A DNA stretch of 7,901 nt from Phascolarctobacterium sp. (lineage in GTDB: Bacteria > Bacillota > Negativicutes > Acidaminococcales > Acidaminococcaceae): contig JAIHZV010000046.1 of NCBI GenBank assembly GCA_022718015.1, positions 1-7,901 of the forward strand, in the 5' to 3' direction. The notes beneath the pieces are model-generated. The model was not told the DNA's origin and made no database searches. It saw nothing but the letters and a program-made list of their open reading frames with translations. Positions 1 to 6,134 of the stretch are shown piece after piece; within the stretch, counting starts at the first letter, position 1, and each line of letters begins with the position of its first letter. Position numbers and translations under genes: made by a program.

Positions 1-1
1 G

Positions 2-451
2 CTTGATTTTGCCGTTTTTCTTGAACCCATTGATACCATGAAATATGAATATATCTCGCTTACGGACGCTTCTCGCTGGGGGCTGCTCATACCAGCAGAC
101 TGCGAGCTGGCGCAAAAGCAGTTCGTAGAAAAGCAAGACCTCGTCAAATATCCCTTGATTTTTCATCGTCGCAAAGGGCTGCAGCGCCTCATCTCCCGCT
201 GGGCAGAGACGGACATCAGTAAGCTGAACATTGCTGCTACCTATAACGTTATTAACGGCTCACCTGCAAGATTTGTAGAAAGCGGTCTGGGATATTTCCT
301 AACCACGGAGGATTTGCTTTCATCTTCTATAGATAAAGATTTATGCTTTCGTCCGCTTGAGCCGCCGCTGGAAATCCATTATGCGCTGATTTGGAAGCGC
401 TACGCCTCCTTCAGCAAGGCGGCAGAAAAATTTTTAGAGCAGTTTGGCTGA
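2..451 (+). CDS. LysR-type transcriptional regulator, C-terminal effector-binding domain (5' truncated by window edge)
   Basis: The reading frame is open from base 2, upstream of the first ATG at 38, so this is the last 149 residues of a longer gene rather than a 137-residue protein. The visible part matches the second half of a LysR substrate-binding domain (PF03466). It has an LDFAVF stretch, a WGLLIPADCELA strand-turn where the inducer cleft lies, a central AATYNV segment, the GLGYFLTTEDLL helix, and a final FSKAAEKFLEQF helix. LysR proteins are usually about 300 residues with an N-terminal winged helix-turn-helix, which would lie left of the window. They are cytoplasmic DNA-binding regulators that respond to a small molecule. 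The target here cannot be told, because the genes it probably controls are also off the left edge. It converges on the ATPase gene with 9 bases between the two stops, too few for a separate terminator. The family call is firm; the ligand is unknown. Confidence 0.85.
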   Translation, partial: LDFAVFLEPIDTMKYEYISLTDASRWGLLIPADCELAQKQFVEKQDLVKYPLIFHRRKGLQRLISRWAETDISKLNIAATYNVINGSPARFVESGLGYFLTTEDLLSSSIDKDLCFRPLEPPLEIHYALIWKRYASFSKAAEKFLEQFG

Positions 452-460
452 TAACTACAC

Positions 461-1798
461 TCACTCTTTTCCTTTTAAATATTCCTTAAGCAAAAACGTA
501 CAGAAATAAGGGAAGGTATAAACGCCATCATTATAGCCAATATTACCACCCACAACCTTTATGCCAAACTTAATCTCGGGATACTTTTCGCTGCTAATCA
601 AAGTCTTTAAAGAGCGTGCCATATTATTCGTCGACTTAACCTCAACAGGCACAAGACTTTCTGCTGTGCGCATAAAGAAATCCTCTTCCAGAGTCGAATC
701 ATCCTTCTTATAATAATATAAGCCACAGCCAGCTTTTTTCAAAGCCTCAGCCGCAATATTCTCATACAAGGCACCTTTATACACACCTAAATTTTTATTA
801 GCGCGCAAATCATCCTGTGCTTCATCATCGAGCATAGCAACCAGCAGTCCCGTATCAGCCATATACAGCTTATATTTAGTATCGTCATAATTCCCCTTTA
901 ACGGCAGCTCAGGGAAAGACAAGCAGTAGCAGGCATTAATGATTCCTGCATCACAAAGCCATTCTATACAGCCACGATAATCCTTAAAGCGTGCTCCTGA
1001 AGCGACCTTGGAAATCTGAAACTTCTTATTATCCTTCGCTAATTGCGCAGGAATATGCTTAAATACATTCAGAATACGCGTCTGGTCCATCCCCTCAGCA
1101 TATTTACGTATATCCTCTTCATAATCCGCCAACAGCTGTCTTTGCGTTTCCAGCGAGCCTTCAAAGGTCCCTCGTTCTATATATTCGCGTACCACCGCAG
1201 GCATGCCGCCTAAAATGCAGTACTCCGTAAACAGCTGCATAAAAACCTGCATTTCCACTTCACTAAAAGGCTTTAACGCATGCATATGCTCCAAAAAGCT
1301 GTCGCGTACAGATTTTGCATAACCTTTGGCCCACAAAAATTCCTCAAAGTCCAGCGAATACATTTCATAATCGGTTTTATAGCCGACACTGTTGCTCTCT
1401 ATTTTTCTATAATTAATCCCCAGCATTGAACCGCTGCAAATCACATCGTAACGGCCATCAAGCTTGAAAAATTTTAACGCTGTAGCAATTTCAGGAAAAT
1501 CCTGCAGCTCATCAAAAAAAATCAATGTCTTCTGCGGCACAAAGCTTTTGCTCGTATCCAGCAAAGAAATATTTTTTATGATAGCATCTGTATTATAGCC
1601 ATCACCAGTAATCATCTTGTACTTTGGTTCTTCAACAAAATTTATATAAATAACGCTCTGATAATTTTGTTCAGCAAAACGTCTGATAGATTCTGTTTTG
1701 CCAACCTGACGTGGCCCTTTGACAATAAGCGGCTTATGGTTTTCATCGTTTTTCCATTGTTCAAGATAAGCATCTATTTTTCGTTCTAAATATACCAA
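461..1798 (-). CDS. AAA_14/DUF4143 family ATPase
   Basis: This 445-residue protein has the layout of the AAA_14 plus DUF4143 family. An N-terminal P-loop ATPase carries Walker A GPRQVGKT (28-35), Walker B LIFFDELQD (92-100) and a sensor-like CSGSMLG (121-127). The middle shows the typical ILGGMPAVV (195-203), and the C-terminal part has EEDFF (371-375) followed by PVEVKS (384-389). That last pattern resembles the acidic residue and E-x-K of PD-(D/E)xK nuclease folds. Length is normal for the family and no residue looks broken. Family members are common, often laterally acquired, and have no agreed function. The start is TTG at 1798, chosen because AGGAGG lies 9 bases upstream and no ATG competes. 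The gene has its own promoter, stands alone, and is AT-richer than the aro genes to its right, which hints at transfer. The family is certain; the role is not. Confidence 0.9.
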   Translation of the reverse strand: MVYLERKIDAYLEQWKNDENHKPLIVKGPRQVGKTESIRRFAEQNYQSVIYINFVEEPKYKMITGDGYNTDAIIKNISLLDTSKSFVPQKTLIFFDELQDFPEIATALKFFKLDGRYDVICSGSMLGINYRKIESNSVGYKTDYEMYSLDFEEFLWAKGYAKSVRDSFLEHMHALKPFSEVEMQVFMQLFTEYCILGGMPAVVREYIERGTFEGSLETQRQLLADYEEDIRKYAEGMDQTRILNVFKHIPAQLAKDNKKFQISKVASGARFKDYRGCIEWLCDAGIINACYCLSFPELPLKGNYDDTKYKLYMADTGLLVAMLDDEAQDDLRANKNLGVYKGALYENIAAEALKKAGCGLYYYKKDDSTLEEDFFMRTAESLVPVEVKSTNNMARSLKTLISSEKYPEIKFGIKVVGGNIGYNDGVYTFPYFCTFLLKEYLKGKE

Positions 1799-1807
1799 CT
1801 TCGTCTA

Positions 1808-1813
1808 CCTCCT
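1808..1813 (-). promoter_or_regulatory. Ribosome binding site that fixes the TTG start of the ATPase gene
   Basis: On the minus strand AGGAGG stands 9 bases before TTG at 1798. It is a full match to the anti-Shine-Dalgarno core and supports use of the rare TTG start. Confidence 0.75.
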
Positions 1814-1825
1814 AACATTTTTTCT

Positions 1826-1855
1826 ATTATACAACGTACGCGACATTTTCCGCAA
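1826..1855 (-). promoter_or_regulatory. Probable sigma-70 promoter of the ATPase gene
   Basis: On the minus strand a perfect TATAAT (1826-1831) lies about 12 bases before the AGGAGG. A weak -35, TTGCGG (1850-1855), is 18 bases upstream of it. The -35 falls inside a TTTTCCGC stretch that resembles the core of the neighbouring 33-bp repeats. The predicted start near 1819 would leave a leader of roughly 20 bases. The -10 is convincing; the -35 is a guess. Confidence 0.55.
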
Positions 1856-1861
1856 CAAAAA

Positions 1862-1980
1862 ATGAGCCTATTTCCGCTACCTTACTACAATTTCATGAGC
1901 CTATTTTCGGCACCTCATCACTATTTCATGAGCCTATTTCCGCTATCTCACTACAATTTCATGAGGATATTCCTGCTGCA
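1862..1980. repeat. 33-bp tandem repeat cluster, three copies plus a decayed fourth
   Basis: Copies lie at 1862-1894, 1895-1927 and 1928-1960, each exactly 33 bases and head to tail. A fourth, shorter copy starts at 1961 and keeps about 14 of its first 19 positions. Copies 1 and 3 agree at 31 of 33 positions; copy 2 agrees with each of the others at 26 of 33. The first 12 bases, ATGAGCCTATTT, are the same in all three copies, followed by C/T and CG. A related TTTTCCGC occurs upstream at 1846-1853, 24 bases rather than 33 from the first copy's core. The pattern of a fixed core with a looser remainder fits protein-binding sites, such as the multiple terminal repeats of IS21-family elements, but no transposase is nearby. 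On the plus strand the repeats are also free of stops in one frame until TAG at 1985-1987. Confidence 0.9.
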
Positions 1981-1991
1981 AGCATAGCAAA

Positions 1992-2036
1992 GGGACTGCT
2001 GCATTAAGCACATCAGCTTATGCAGCAGTCCCCTTT
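1992..2036 (-). terminator. Rho-independent terminator after the C_GCAxxG_C_C gene
   Basis: A long hairpin begins about 10 bases after the stop at 2047. Twelve pairs (1992-2003 with 2021-2032), a one-base bulge at 2004 and five more pairs (2005-2009 with 2016-2020) enclose a six-base loop, ACATCA. On the minus strand the stem is preceded by AAAAG and followed by CCCTTTG, so the U tract is short. On the plus strand it is followed by CCCCTTTT. It probably ends the reductase/Cys-rich transcript and may also work in the other direction. Confidence 0.75.
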
Positions 2037-2046
2037 TAGCTTCCCT

Positions 2047-2490
2047 TTACTGATTCAGCAGCTCCTTTTCTTCCAGATAAACTGCCAAAAGCTGCGCAAC
2101 CTTATTCACCAGCTTCAGGCAATTCTTTAAATGCTCACGTGTGTTGAACTCGTAAGGCATCAAATCACCACAAGCACAGGAGCCAAACTCTTTCGCAAAA
2201 CGCTCATGAAACTCCAGCGTCAGCGGATAAATCTCTGCCAAAGGCTTGTCGCTTGGCTGATTGCGTCCCGCCAGCGTGCTGATAACCATTACGCAGCCTG
2301 CCATCGCGCCACACAAATCGCGTGCATGACCAATACCGCCACCAAAGCCGGAGCATAGACGAAAAGCGTTATCATCAATATCTACGCCTGCCTCCTTGCG
2401 GAAGGTTTCTACAATTGCTTCGCAGCAGTTATAGCCGCTCTTGAAATTGTTGCCTGCTGCCATACCGATTTTTTCGCTGAATTCACTCAT
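2047..2490 (-). CDS. C_GCAxxG_C_C family putative redox protein
   Basis: This 147-residue protein belongs to the C_GCAxxG_C_C family (TIGR01909/PF09719), named for its conserved cysteines. The hallmark block is CSGFGGGIGHARDLCGAMAG (46-65), with C46 and C60, followed by C66. Further cysteines are at 22, 23 (in GYNCCEA), 105, 107 (in CACGD) and 124. There is no signal peptide or membrane segment, so it should be cytoplasmic. The family is thought to bind a metal or cofactor or to do thiol redox chemistry, and no reaction is established. I placed the start at ATG 2490, because AGGAGG (2499-2504) lies 8 bases before it. An in-frame TTG at 2514 would place the ribosome binding site inside the coding region. 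The gene begins 35 bases after the stop of the flavoprotein reductase and ends at a strong terminator, so the two are very likely cotranscribed and may share sulfur or persulfide chemistry. Confidence 0.85.
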   Translation of the reverse strand: MSEFSEKIGMAAGNNFKSGYNCCEAIVETFRKEAGVDIDDNAFRLCSGFGGGIGHARDLCGAMAGCVMVISTLAGRNQPSDKPLAEIYPLTLEFHERFAKEFGSCACGDLMPYEFNTREHLKNCLKLVNKVAQLLAVYLEEKELLNQ

Positions 2491-2498
2491 GCTTTTCT

Positions 2499-2504
2499 CC
2501 TCCT
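2499..2504 (-). promoter_or_regulatory. Ribosome binding site deciding the start of the C_GCAxxG_C_C gene
   Basis: AGGAGG on the minus strand is 8 bases before ATG 2490. It lies downstream of the alternative TTG at 2514, which argues against that longer start. Confidence 0.75.
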
Positions 2505-2525
2505 TATATAGCAATGTAATAATGC

Positions 2526-4223
2526 TTACTTTTCATTGTTATCACTTTCAGTTGCATAAGGCCAGCCGCTCATGCCGCCCTCCAGACTATAAACATTACT
2601 GAAGCCACGTGCGCGCAGGATAACCTCCGCTTCGTAGCCACGCAAATCAATCTGGCAGGCTGTTACGACCTTCTGCTCTTTATCCAGCTTGCTGATATCA
2701 GCATTCCGCAGTGTATCAAGCGGCATGTTTACTCTTGACGGTATCCCGGCAATACGCTTAGCTGCCACCTCTGCAGGTGTGCGCACATCCACAAATAAAT
2801 AATCATCCTGCTCTCGCTGCTTCTCAAATTCTACAGGGTTAATACTGCGCAGTTGTCCGTCCAGCTTATTTTGCAAAACATTGGCCGCTGTCGCAATGTT
2901 CTCTATCGGCGTATTAAACGGAGGTGCATAGGCGAGGTCCAGTCCCGACAAATCCTCCAGCGTTGCGCCCAAGGAAATCGCCGCCGCCAGCGTATCAATG
3001 CGCTTCGCTACGCTCGCGCCCACAGCCTGCGCTCCCAGCACACGGCCGCTGCCCTTTTCTGCCAGCAGCTTCAGCACAATACGCCCCACGCCCGGCATAT
3101 ATCCCAAACGGTCAAATCCCGGTACAACTACACTTGCAAAGTCAAGCCCTGCCTGCTGCGCCGTGCGCTCATTCAGGCCGGTTGCTCCAGCCTCCTGCGC
3201 AAAAAAGCGACAGGCTGCAGTTCCCATAACGCCGGGATATTTTTTCTGTGCCCCACAGATATTGTCTGCAATCACGCGGCCATGCTTGTTGGCAGTTGAA
3301 CCCATAGGCACAAACACCTTGGCTTTGCTGACACGATGAGTATTTTCTGCGCAGTCACCGCCGGCATAAATAGCGCTGTCGCTCGTCTGCAAATATTCGT
3401 TGACCGCAATACAGCCGCTGGGCCCTATAGCAAGACCTGCCTCACGCGCCAGCTCTACGTTCGGACGCACGCCGACAGCAACAATAACAAGCTGCGCCGG
3501 TATTAACCTTTTATCCGTCTGCACGCCGGCCACTCTGCCATTTTCTACAGCAAAGGCTCCCGCCTTTTCCTCCAGATAAATATCCAGCAACGGATTTTTT
3601 GTATCTCGTAGCAGCAATGCACCCATATCCTCATCCAGCAGCTGCGGCAGCAATCTGTCCTGCTGCTCCAGCACGCTGGTGTGCAGGCCGCGACGCACAA
3701 AGGCTTCTGCTAACTCCAGACCAATAAAGCCTGCGCCAATGATAACTACGTCCTTCACACCGCCTTCAGCAATTTCCTTATCCACTGCCTCAACATCCCA
3801 AGGGAACCAGAAGCTGTGAATACCTGCAGCATCTGCATTAGGCAAGGGCAGCTTTACCGGCGTGCTGCCTGTTGCCAAAACCAGCACGTCATAAGCCAGC
3901 TGCTTTTGCTCGCCCCTTTCTACATAATGCACGCATTTATGCTCTCTGTCGATTTTCTGCACATTACAGCCGCAGCGGGCATCTACGCCCTTAACAGCTG
4001 CAAAATAAGAGCTGTCACGCAAAGCGCCCTGCGGTGTATGGTCAAAGCTGTTCATGCTCTTAACCTCACCGCTAATAAAATAAGGGAAGCCACACGCTCC
4101 ATAGCTCAGCTGCGGTCCTCGCTCTAAGACAATAATCTCTGCCTCTGCATCCAGCCTGCGTAAGCGCGCTGCTGTTTTCATACCGGCAGCCACACCGCCG
4201 ACTATTACTACACGTTTACTCAT
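2526..4223 (-). CDS. CoA-disulfide/persulfide reductase, FAD-NAD(P)H domain fused to C-terminal rhodanese
   Basis: This 565-residue flavoprotein has the CoA-disulfide reductase-rhodanese layout. Residues 1-450 form the pyridine nucleotide-disulfide oxidoreductase part. It has an FAD dinucleotide fold (VVIVGGVAAGMKTAARLRR, 5-23), the single active cysteine C44 in SYGACGFPYF, a second nucleotide fold IIGAGFIGLE (161-170), the FAD motif YAGGDCAE (286-293), and a YAPPFNTPIENIA dimer segment (432-444). Residues 470-557 are a rhodanese domain with DVRTPAE (479-485), C523 in the loop CQIDLRGY, and EGGMSGWP (548-555). Enzymes of this type use NAD(P)H to reduce CoA disulfide, CoA persulfide or polysulfide in the cytoplasm, the rhodanese cysteine carrying a sulfane sulfur. 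Both key cysteines are present. The ATG at 4223 has GGAGG 7 bases upstream. It leads a two-gene unit with the Cys-rich protein and has its own promoter. The exact substrate cannot be read from sequence; NADH oxidase-like activity is possible. Confidence 0.88.
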   Translation of the reverse strand: MSKRVVIVGGVAAGMKTAARLRRLDAEAEIIVLERGPQLSYGACGFPYFISGEVKSMNSFDHTPQGALRDSSYFAAVKGVDARCGCNVQKIDREHKCVHYVERGEQKQLAYDVLVLATGSTPVKLPLPNADAAGIHSFWFPWDVEAVDKEIAEGGVKDVVIIGAGFIGLELAEAFVRRGLHTSVLEQQDRLLPQLLDEDMGALLLRDTKNPLLDIYLEEKAGAFAVENGRVAGVQTDKRLIPAQLVIVAVGVRPNVELAREAGLAIGPSGCIAVNEYLQTSDSAIYAGGDCAENTHRVSKAKVFVPMGSTANKHGRVIADNICGAQKKYPGVMGTAACRFFAQEAGATGLNERTAQQAGLDFASVVVPGFDRLGYMPGVGRIVLKLLAEKGSGRVLGAQAVGASVAKRIDTLAAAISLGATLEDLSGLDLAYAPPFNTPIENIATAANVLQNKLDGQLRSINPVEFEKQREQDDYLFVDVRTPAEVAAKRIAGIPSRVNMPLDTLRNADISKLDKEQKVVTACQIDLRGYEAEVILRARGFSNVYSLEGGMSGWPYATESDNNEK

Positions 4224-4316
4224 AATGTCACCTCCAGCTTACAAGCCGACGTTTTCTTACTATTACGAAATCTTTCTAGTCAAATAGCTCCGTCAGCAAA
4301 CTATTACCCTACCTTC

Positions 4317-4344
4317 ATTATAGCAAAACAGCCTGCGAAAGCAA
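4317..4344 (-). promoter_or_regulatory. Probable extended -10 promoter for the reductase operon
   Basis: On the minus strand TGCTATAAT (4317-4325) is a perfect extended -10. A poor -35, TTGCTT (4339-4344), lies 16 bases further upstream, within the hairpin of the aro terminator. The predicted start near 4310 gives a leader of about 87 bases before ATG 4223. I see no riboswitch or strong hairpin in that leader. The -10 is good; the weak -35 is tolerable with an extended -10. Confidence 0.6.
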
Positions 4345-4361
4345 GGCTCTGCAGACTGTTT
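4326..4361 (-). terminator. Probable terminator of the aro operon
   Basis: Eleven pairs, one a G-U wobble, join 4326-4336 and 4351-4361. On the minus strand the stem starts with AAACAGTCTGC and ends GCAGGCTGTTT. The run of U is only four long, continuing through the 3' arm of the stem. It begins 17 bases after the aroQ stop. The loop of 14 bases can form a further three-base stem. The short U tract makes the efficiency doubtful, and some readthrough into the reductase gene is possible. Confidence 0.6.
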
Positions 4362-4378
4362 AAGGAAAATATTATATG

Positions 4379-4816
4379 TTATTTTGCTTCGTAAACGCTC
4401 AGCGCCTCCAGCGCCAACGCATAGCCGGCAAAGCCAAGGCCGCAGATTTGGCCTACGCAGCCTGCCACCGTCACCGAATGATGACGGAACTCCTCACGCT
4501 GATGGATATTGCTGATATGCACCTCGATAGCAGGCAGGTTGACCGCCTTCAAGGCATCGAGAATAGCCACGCTGTAATGCGTGAACGCAGCAGGATTGAT
4601 AACAATACCATCGAACTTGCCATAGGCCTGCTGAATCGCTGTCACGATATCGCCCTCATAGTTGCTTTGCAGCAGCTCCACCTGCACGCCCAGACGGTCA
4701 GCCGCCGACTGGATATAAGCACACAGGCTGTCATAATCCTCGCGGCCATAAATATTTTTTTCGCGAATGCCCAGCATATTGATGTTCGGGCCATTCAAAA
4801 CTAAAATTCTACGCAT
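4379..4816 (-). CDS. aroQ: 3-Dehydroquinate dehydratase, type II
   Basis: The enzyme removes water from 3-dehydroquinate to give 3-dehydroshikimate, the third step of the shikimate pathway, in the cytoplasm; the type II form is a dodecamer. The 145 residues match the family length. Motifs in order are LNGPNINMLGIRE (7-19) with R18, the catalytic tyrosine Y23 in NIYGRE, QSNYEG (50-55), INPAAFTHYS (73-82) with N74 and H80, EVHISNIHQREEFRHHS (98-114) with H100 and R111. All active-site residues expected for the family are present. An ATG at 4822 overlaps the aroK stop as ATGA, but the GGAGGG (4823-4828) touches it directly. The second ATG at 4816 is 6 bases away and gives the usual M-RRILVLNGPN start, so I prefer it. 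This is the last gene of the aro operon. Confidence 0.96.
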   Translation of the reverse strand: MRRILVLNGPNINMLGIREKNIYGREDYDSLCAYIQSAADRLGVQVELLQSNYEGDIVTAIQQAYGKFDGIVINPAAFTHYSVAILDALKAVNLPAIEVHISNIHQREEFRHHSVTVAGCVGQICGLGFAGYALALEALSVYEAK

Positions 4817-4818
4817 CT

Positions 4819-5319
4819 TCATCCCTCCAGCTTCTCTGCTATCTGCAGCAGCCTGCGCAGCACGCTGCCAAAATCGCTATTATTTTCTATAATACAATCT
4901 GCATATTGACGATAAAGGTCAATACGCTCCGCATACAGATTAAAAATTCTCTGCTTGTCGTCAGCGAGCAGCGGACGCTCATCTCCCTCGATGCTGCCAA
5001 GGATATTCTCCGGCTTGCGGTCGATAAAAACAACTATGCCGCCGCGCTTCAGCAGCTCCATGTTTTCGGCGCGCTTCACCGCGCCTCCGCCTGTCGCAAT
5101 AACCGCTCCGTCCAGCTCCGCTAAATACGCCAGCGTGCGCGTTTCAGCTGCACGAAAGGCGTCCTCGCTCTCCGCAAAAAAGCTCTTTATCGTGCGCTGC
5201 TCGCGCTCCTCCAGCACAGCATCGGCATCATAGAACGGCAGCTGCAGGCGCTTCGCCAGACGTTTGCCGAAGGTGCTCTTGCCGCAGCCAGGCATCCCAA
5301 TCAACACGATGTTTTTCAT
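4819..5319 (-). CDS. aroK: Shikimate kinase
   Basis: This 166-residue cytoplasmic enzyme phosphorylates shikimate at the 3-hydroxyl with ATP. It shows the P-loop GMPGCGKST (8-16), the DAD motif (31-33) that binds magnesium and shikimate, FRAAE (55-59) with the substrate-binding arginine R56, the GGG triplet in ATGGGA (75-80), the lid EGDERPLL (111-118) with R115, and the C-terminal ERIDLYRQYAD (131-141). Nothing expected is missing and the length is typical. The start ATG at 5319 overlaps the aroE stop as ATGA, and a GGAG lies 8 bases upstream, inside aroE. The downstream aroQ follows just as closely, so the two are probably translationally coupled. The choice between the names aroK and aroL rests on convention only. 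Confidence 0.95.
   Translation of the reverse strand: MKNIVLIGMPGCGKSTFGKRLAKRLQLPFYDADAVLEEREQRTIKSFFAESEDAFRAAETRTLAYLAELDGAVIATGGGAVKRAENMELLKRGGIVVFIDRKPENILGSIEGDERPLLADDKQRIFNLYAERIDLYRQYADCIIENNSDFGSVLRRLLQIAEKLEG
4823..4828 (-). promoter_or_regulatory. Ribosome binding site deciding the aroQ start
   Basis: GGAGGG on the minus strand directly abuts ATG 4822 but is 6 bases from ATG 4816. Only the second has a workable spacing. Confidence 0.65.
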
Positions 5320-6131
5320 ATGCTCTTCTCCAGCTCCTGCATAATCCGCACGATAAGCCCGCTGTCATATTTTTCGCCCTGCCAGATTTCCTGCGCTGCT
5401 ACTGCCTGCGCTACGAGCATAAAGAGTCCGTTGACGGCTTTCATTTTTGCTTCTGCTGCCTGCTTCAAAAACAGCGTCTGCGACGGATTATAAATCAAAT
5501 CCACAGCCGCATCAAAGTTGCTGATTTCCTCTGCCGTAACAGGCGCAGCGTTCACTCTCGGATACATGCCCACCGGCGTGCAGTTGACAATCACGTCGCC
5601 GGTCAAAGCTGCCAAGCCATCATAATCAATAAATTTGCATTTCGGCGCCAGCTTGAGGAAGTCCTTATCAACATGCGCCACATCACGCGTAACCAGATAC
5701 AGCTTGCCTACGCGCTTATCCGCCATATACTTGACAACAGCACGTGCCGCACCGCCAGTGCCCAGCACAGCGACACGCTTTGCACGCACGTCGATATCAT
5801 TATATTCCAGCATTCTGCCAAAGCCGAAGTAATCAGTATTATAGCCTTCAGCACCATTTTCGCCAAACTTAATCGTGTTCACCGCGCCGATAGCCTTCGC
5901 CTCACGCGTAATGCTGTCGAGCAGCGGCATAACGTGCAGCTTATGCGGAATCGTCACGTTGCTGCCTGCGCACTCCTTGCGCAAAAGCTCCATGCGTGCA
6001 GGCAGCTCCTCCTGTGGCGTTTCCCACAGGCTGTAGTCGCCCTCTATACCGGTATATTTAAAGAACAGCTCATGAATCTGCGGTGACAGACTGTGTCCCA
6101 GCTTACCGCCCAATAATCCGTAATGCTTCAT
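5316..6131 (-). CDS. aroE: Shikimate dehydrogenase (NADP+)
   Basis: The 271-residue enzyme reduces 3-dehydroshikimate to shikimate with NADPH in the cytoplasm. The N-terminal substrate domain has GHSLSPQIH (12-20), with S14 and S16 binding shikimate, NVTIPHK (58-64) with the catalytic lysine K64, and AVNT (83-86). The NTDYFGF motif (98-104) brings in the catalytic aspartate D100. The nucleotide fold has GTGGAARAV (124-132), then VNCTPVGMYP (182-191), DLIYNP (211-216) and NGLFMLVAQA (234-243). This is a full set for AroE proper. YdiB-like quinate/shikimate enzymes share the fold, but the operon position between pheA and aroK supports a biosynthetic role. ATG 6131 has AAGGA upstream and begins 3 bases after the pheA stop; it ends in a 4-base overlap with aroK. 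Confidence 0.96.
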   Translation of the reverse strand: MKHYGLLGGKLGHSLSPQIHELFFKYTGIEGDYSLWETPQEELPARMELLRKECAGSNVTIPHKLHVMPLLDSITREAKAIGAVNTIKFGENGAEGYNTDYFGFGRMLEYNDIDVRAKRVAVLGTGGAARAVVKYMADKRVGKLYLVTRDVAHVDKDFLKLAPKCKFIDYDGLAALTGDVIVNCTPVGMYPRVNAAPVTAEEISNFDAAVDLIYNPSQTLFLKQAAEAKMKAVNGLFMLVAQAVAAQEIWQGEKYDSGLIVRIMQELEKSI

Positions 6132-6134
6132 ATT

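Noticed and set aside
38..451. A complete small 137-residue protein starting at ATG 38
   Set aside because: The frame is open upstream to the window edge, and those residues (LDFAVFLEPIDT) continue the LysR effector domain; there is no ribosome binding site before 38.
1862..1980. CRISPR array
   Set aside because: The 33-base units are head to tail with no unique spacers between them, and there are no cas genes in the window.
1961..1980. AGGATATTCCT dyad (1964-1974) as an operator
   Set aside because: The arms are only four bases long with a three-base centre, and it lies in the decayed repeat copy downstream of the reductase operon rather than near a promoter.
4224..4310. Riboswitch or attenuator in the 87-base leader of the reductase gene
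   Set aside because: I found no stable hairpin, U tract or known aptamer pattern, only short chance inverted repeats.
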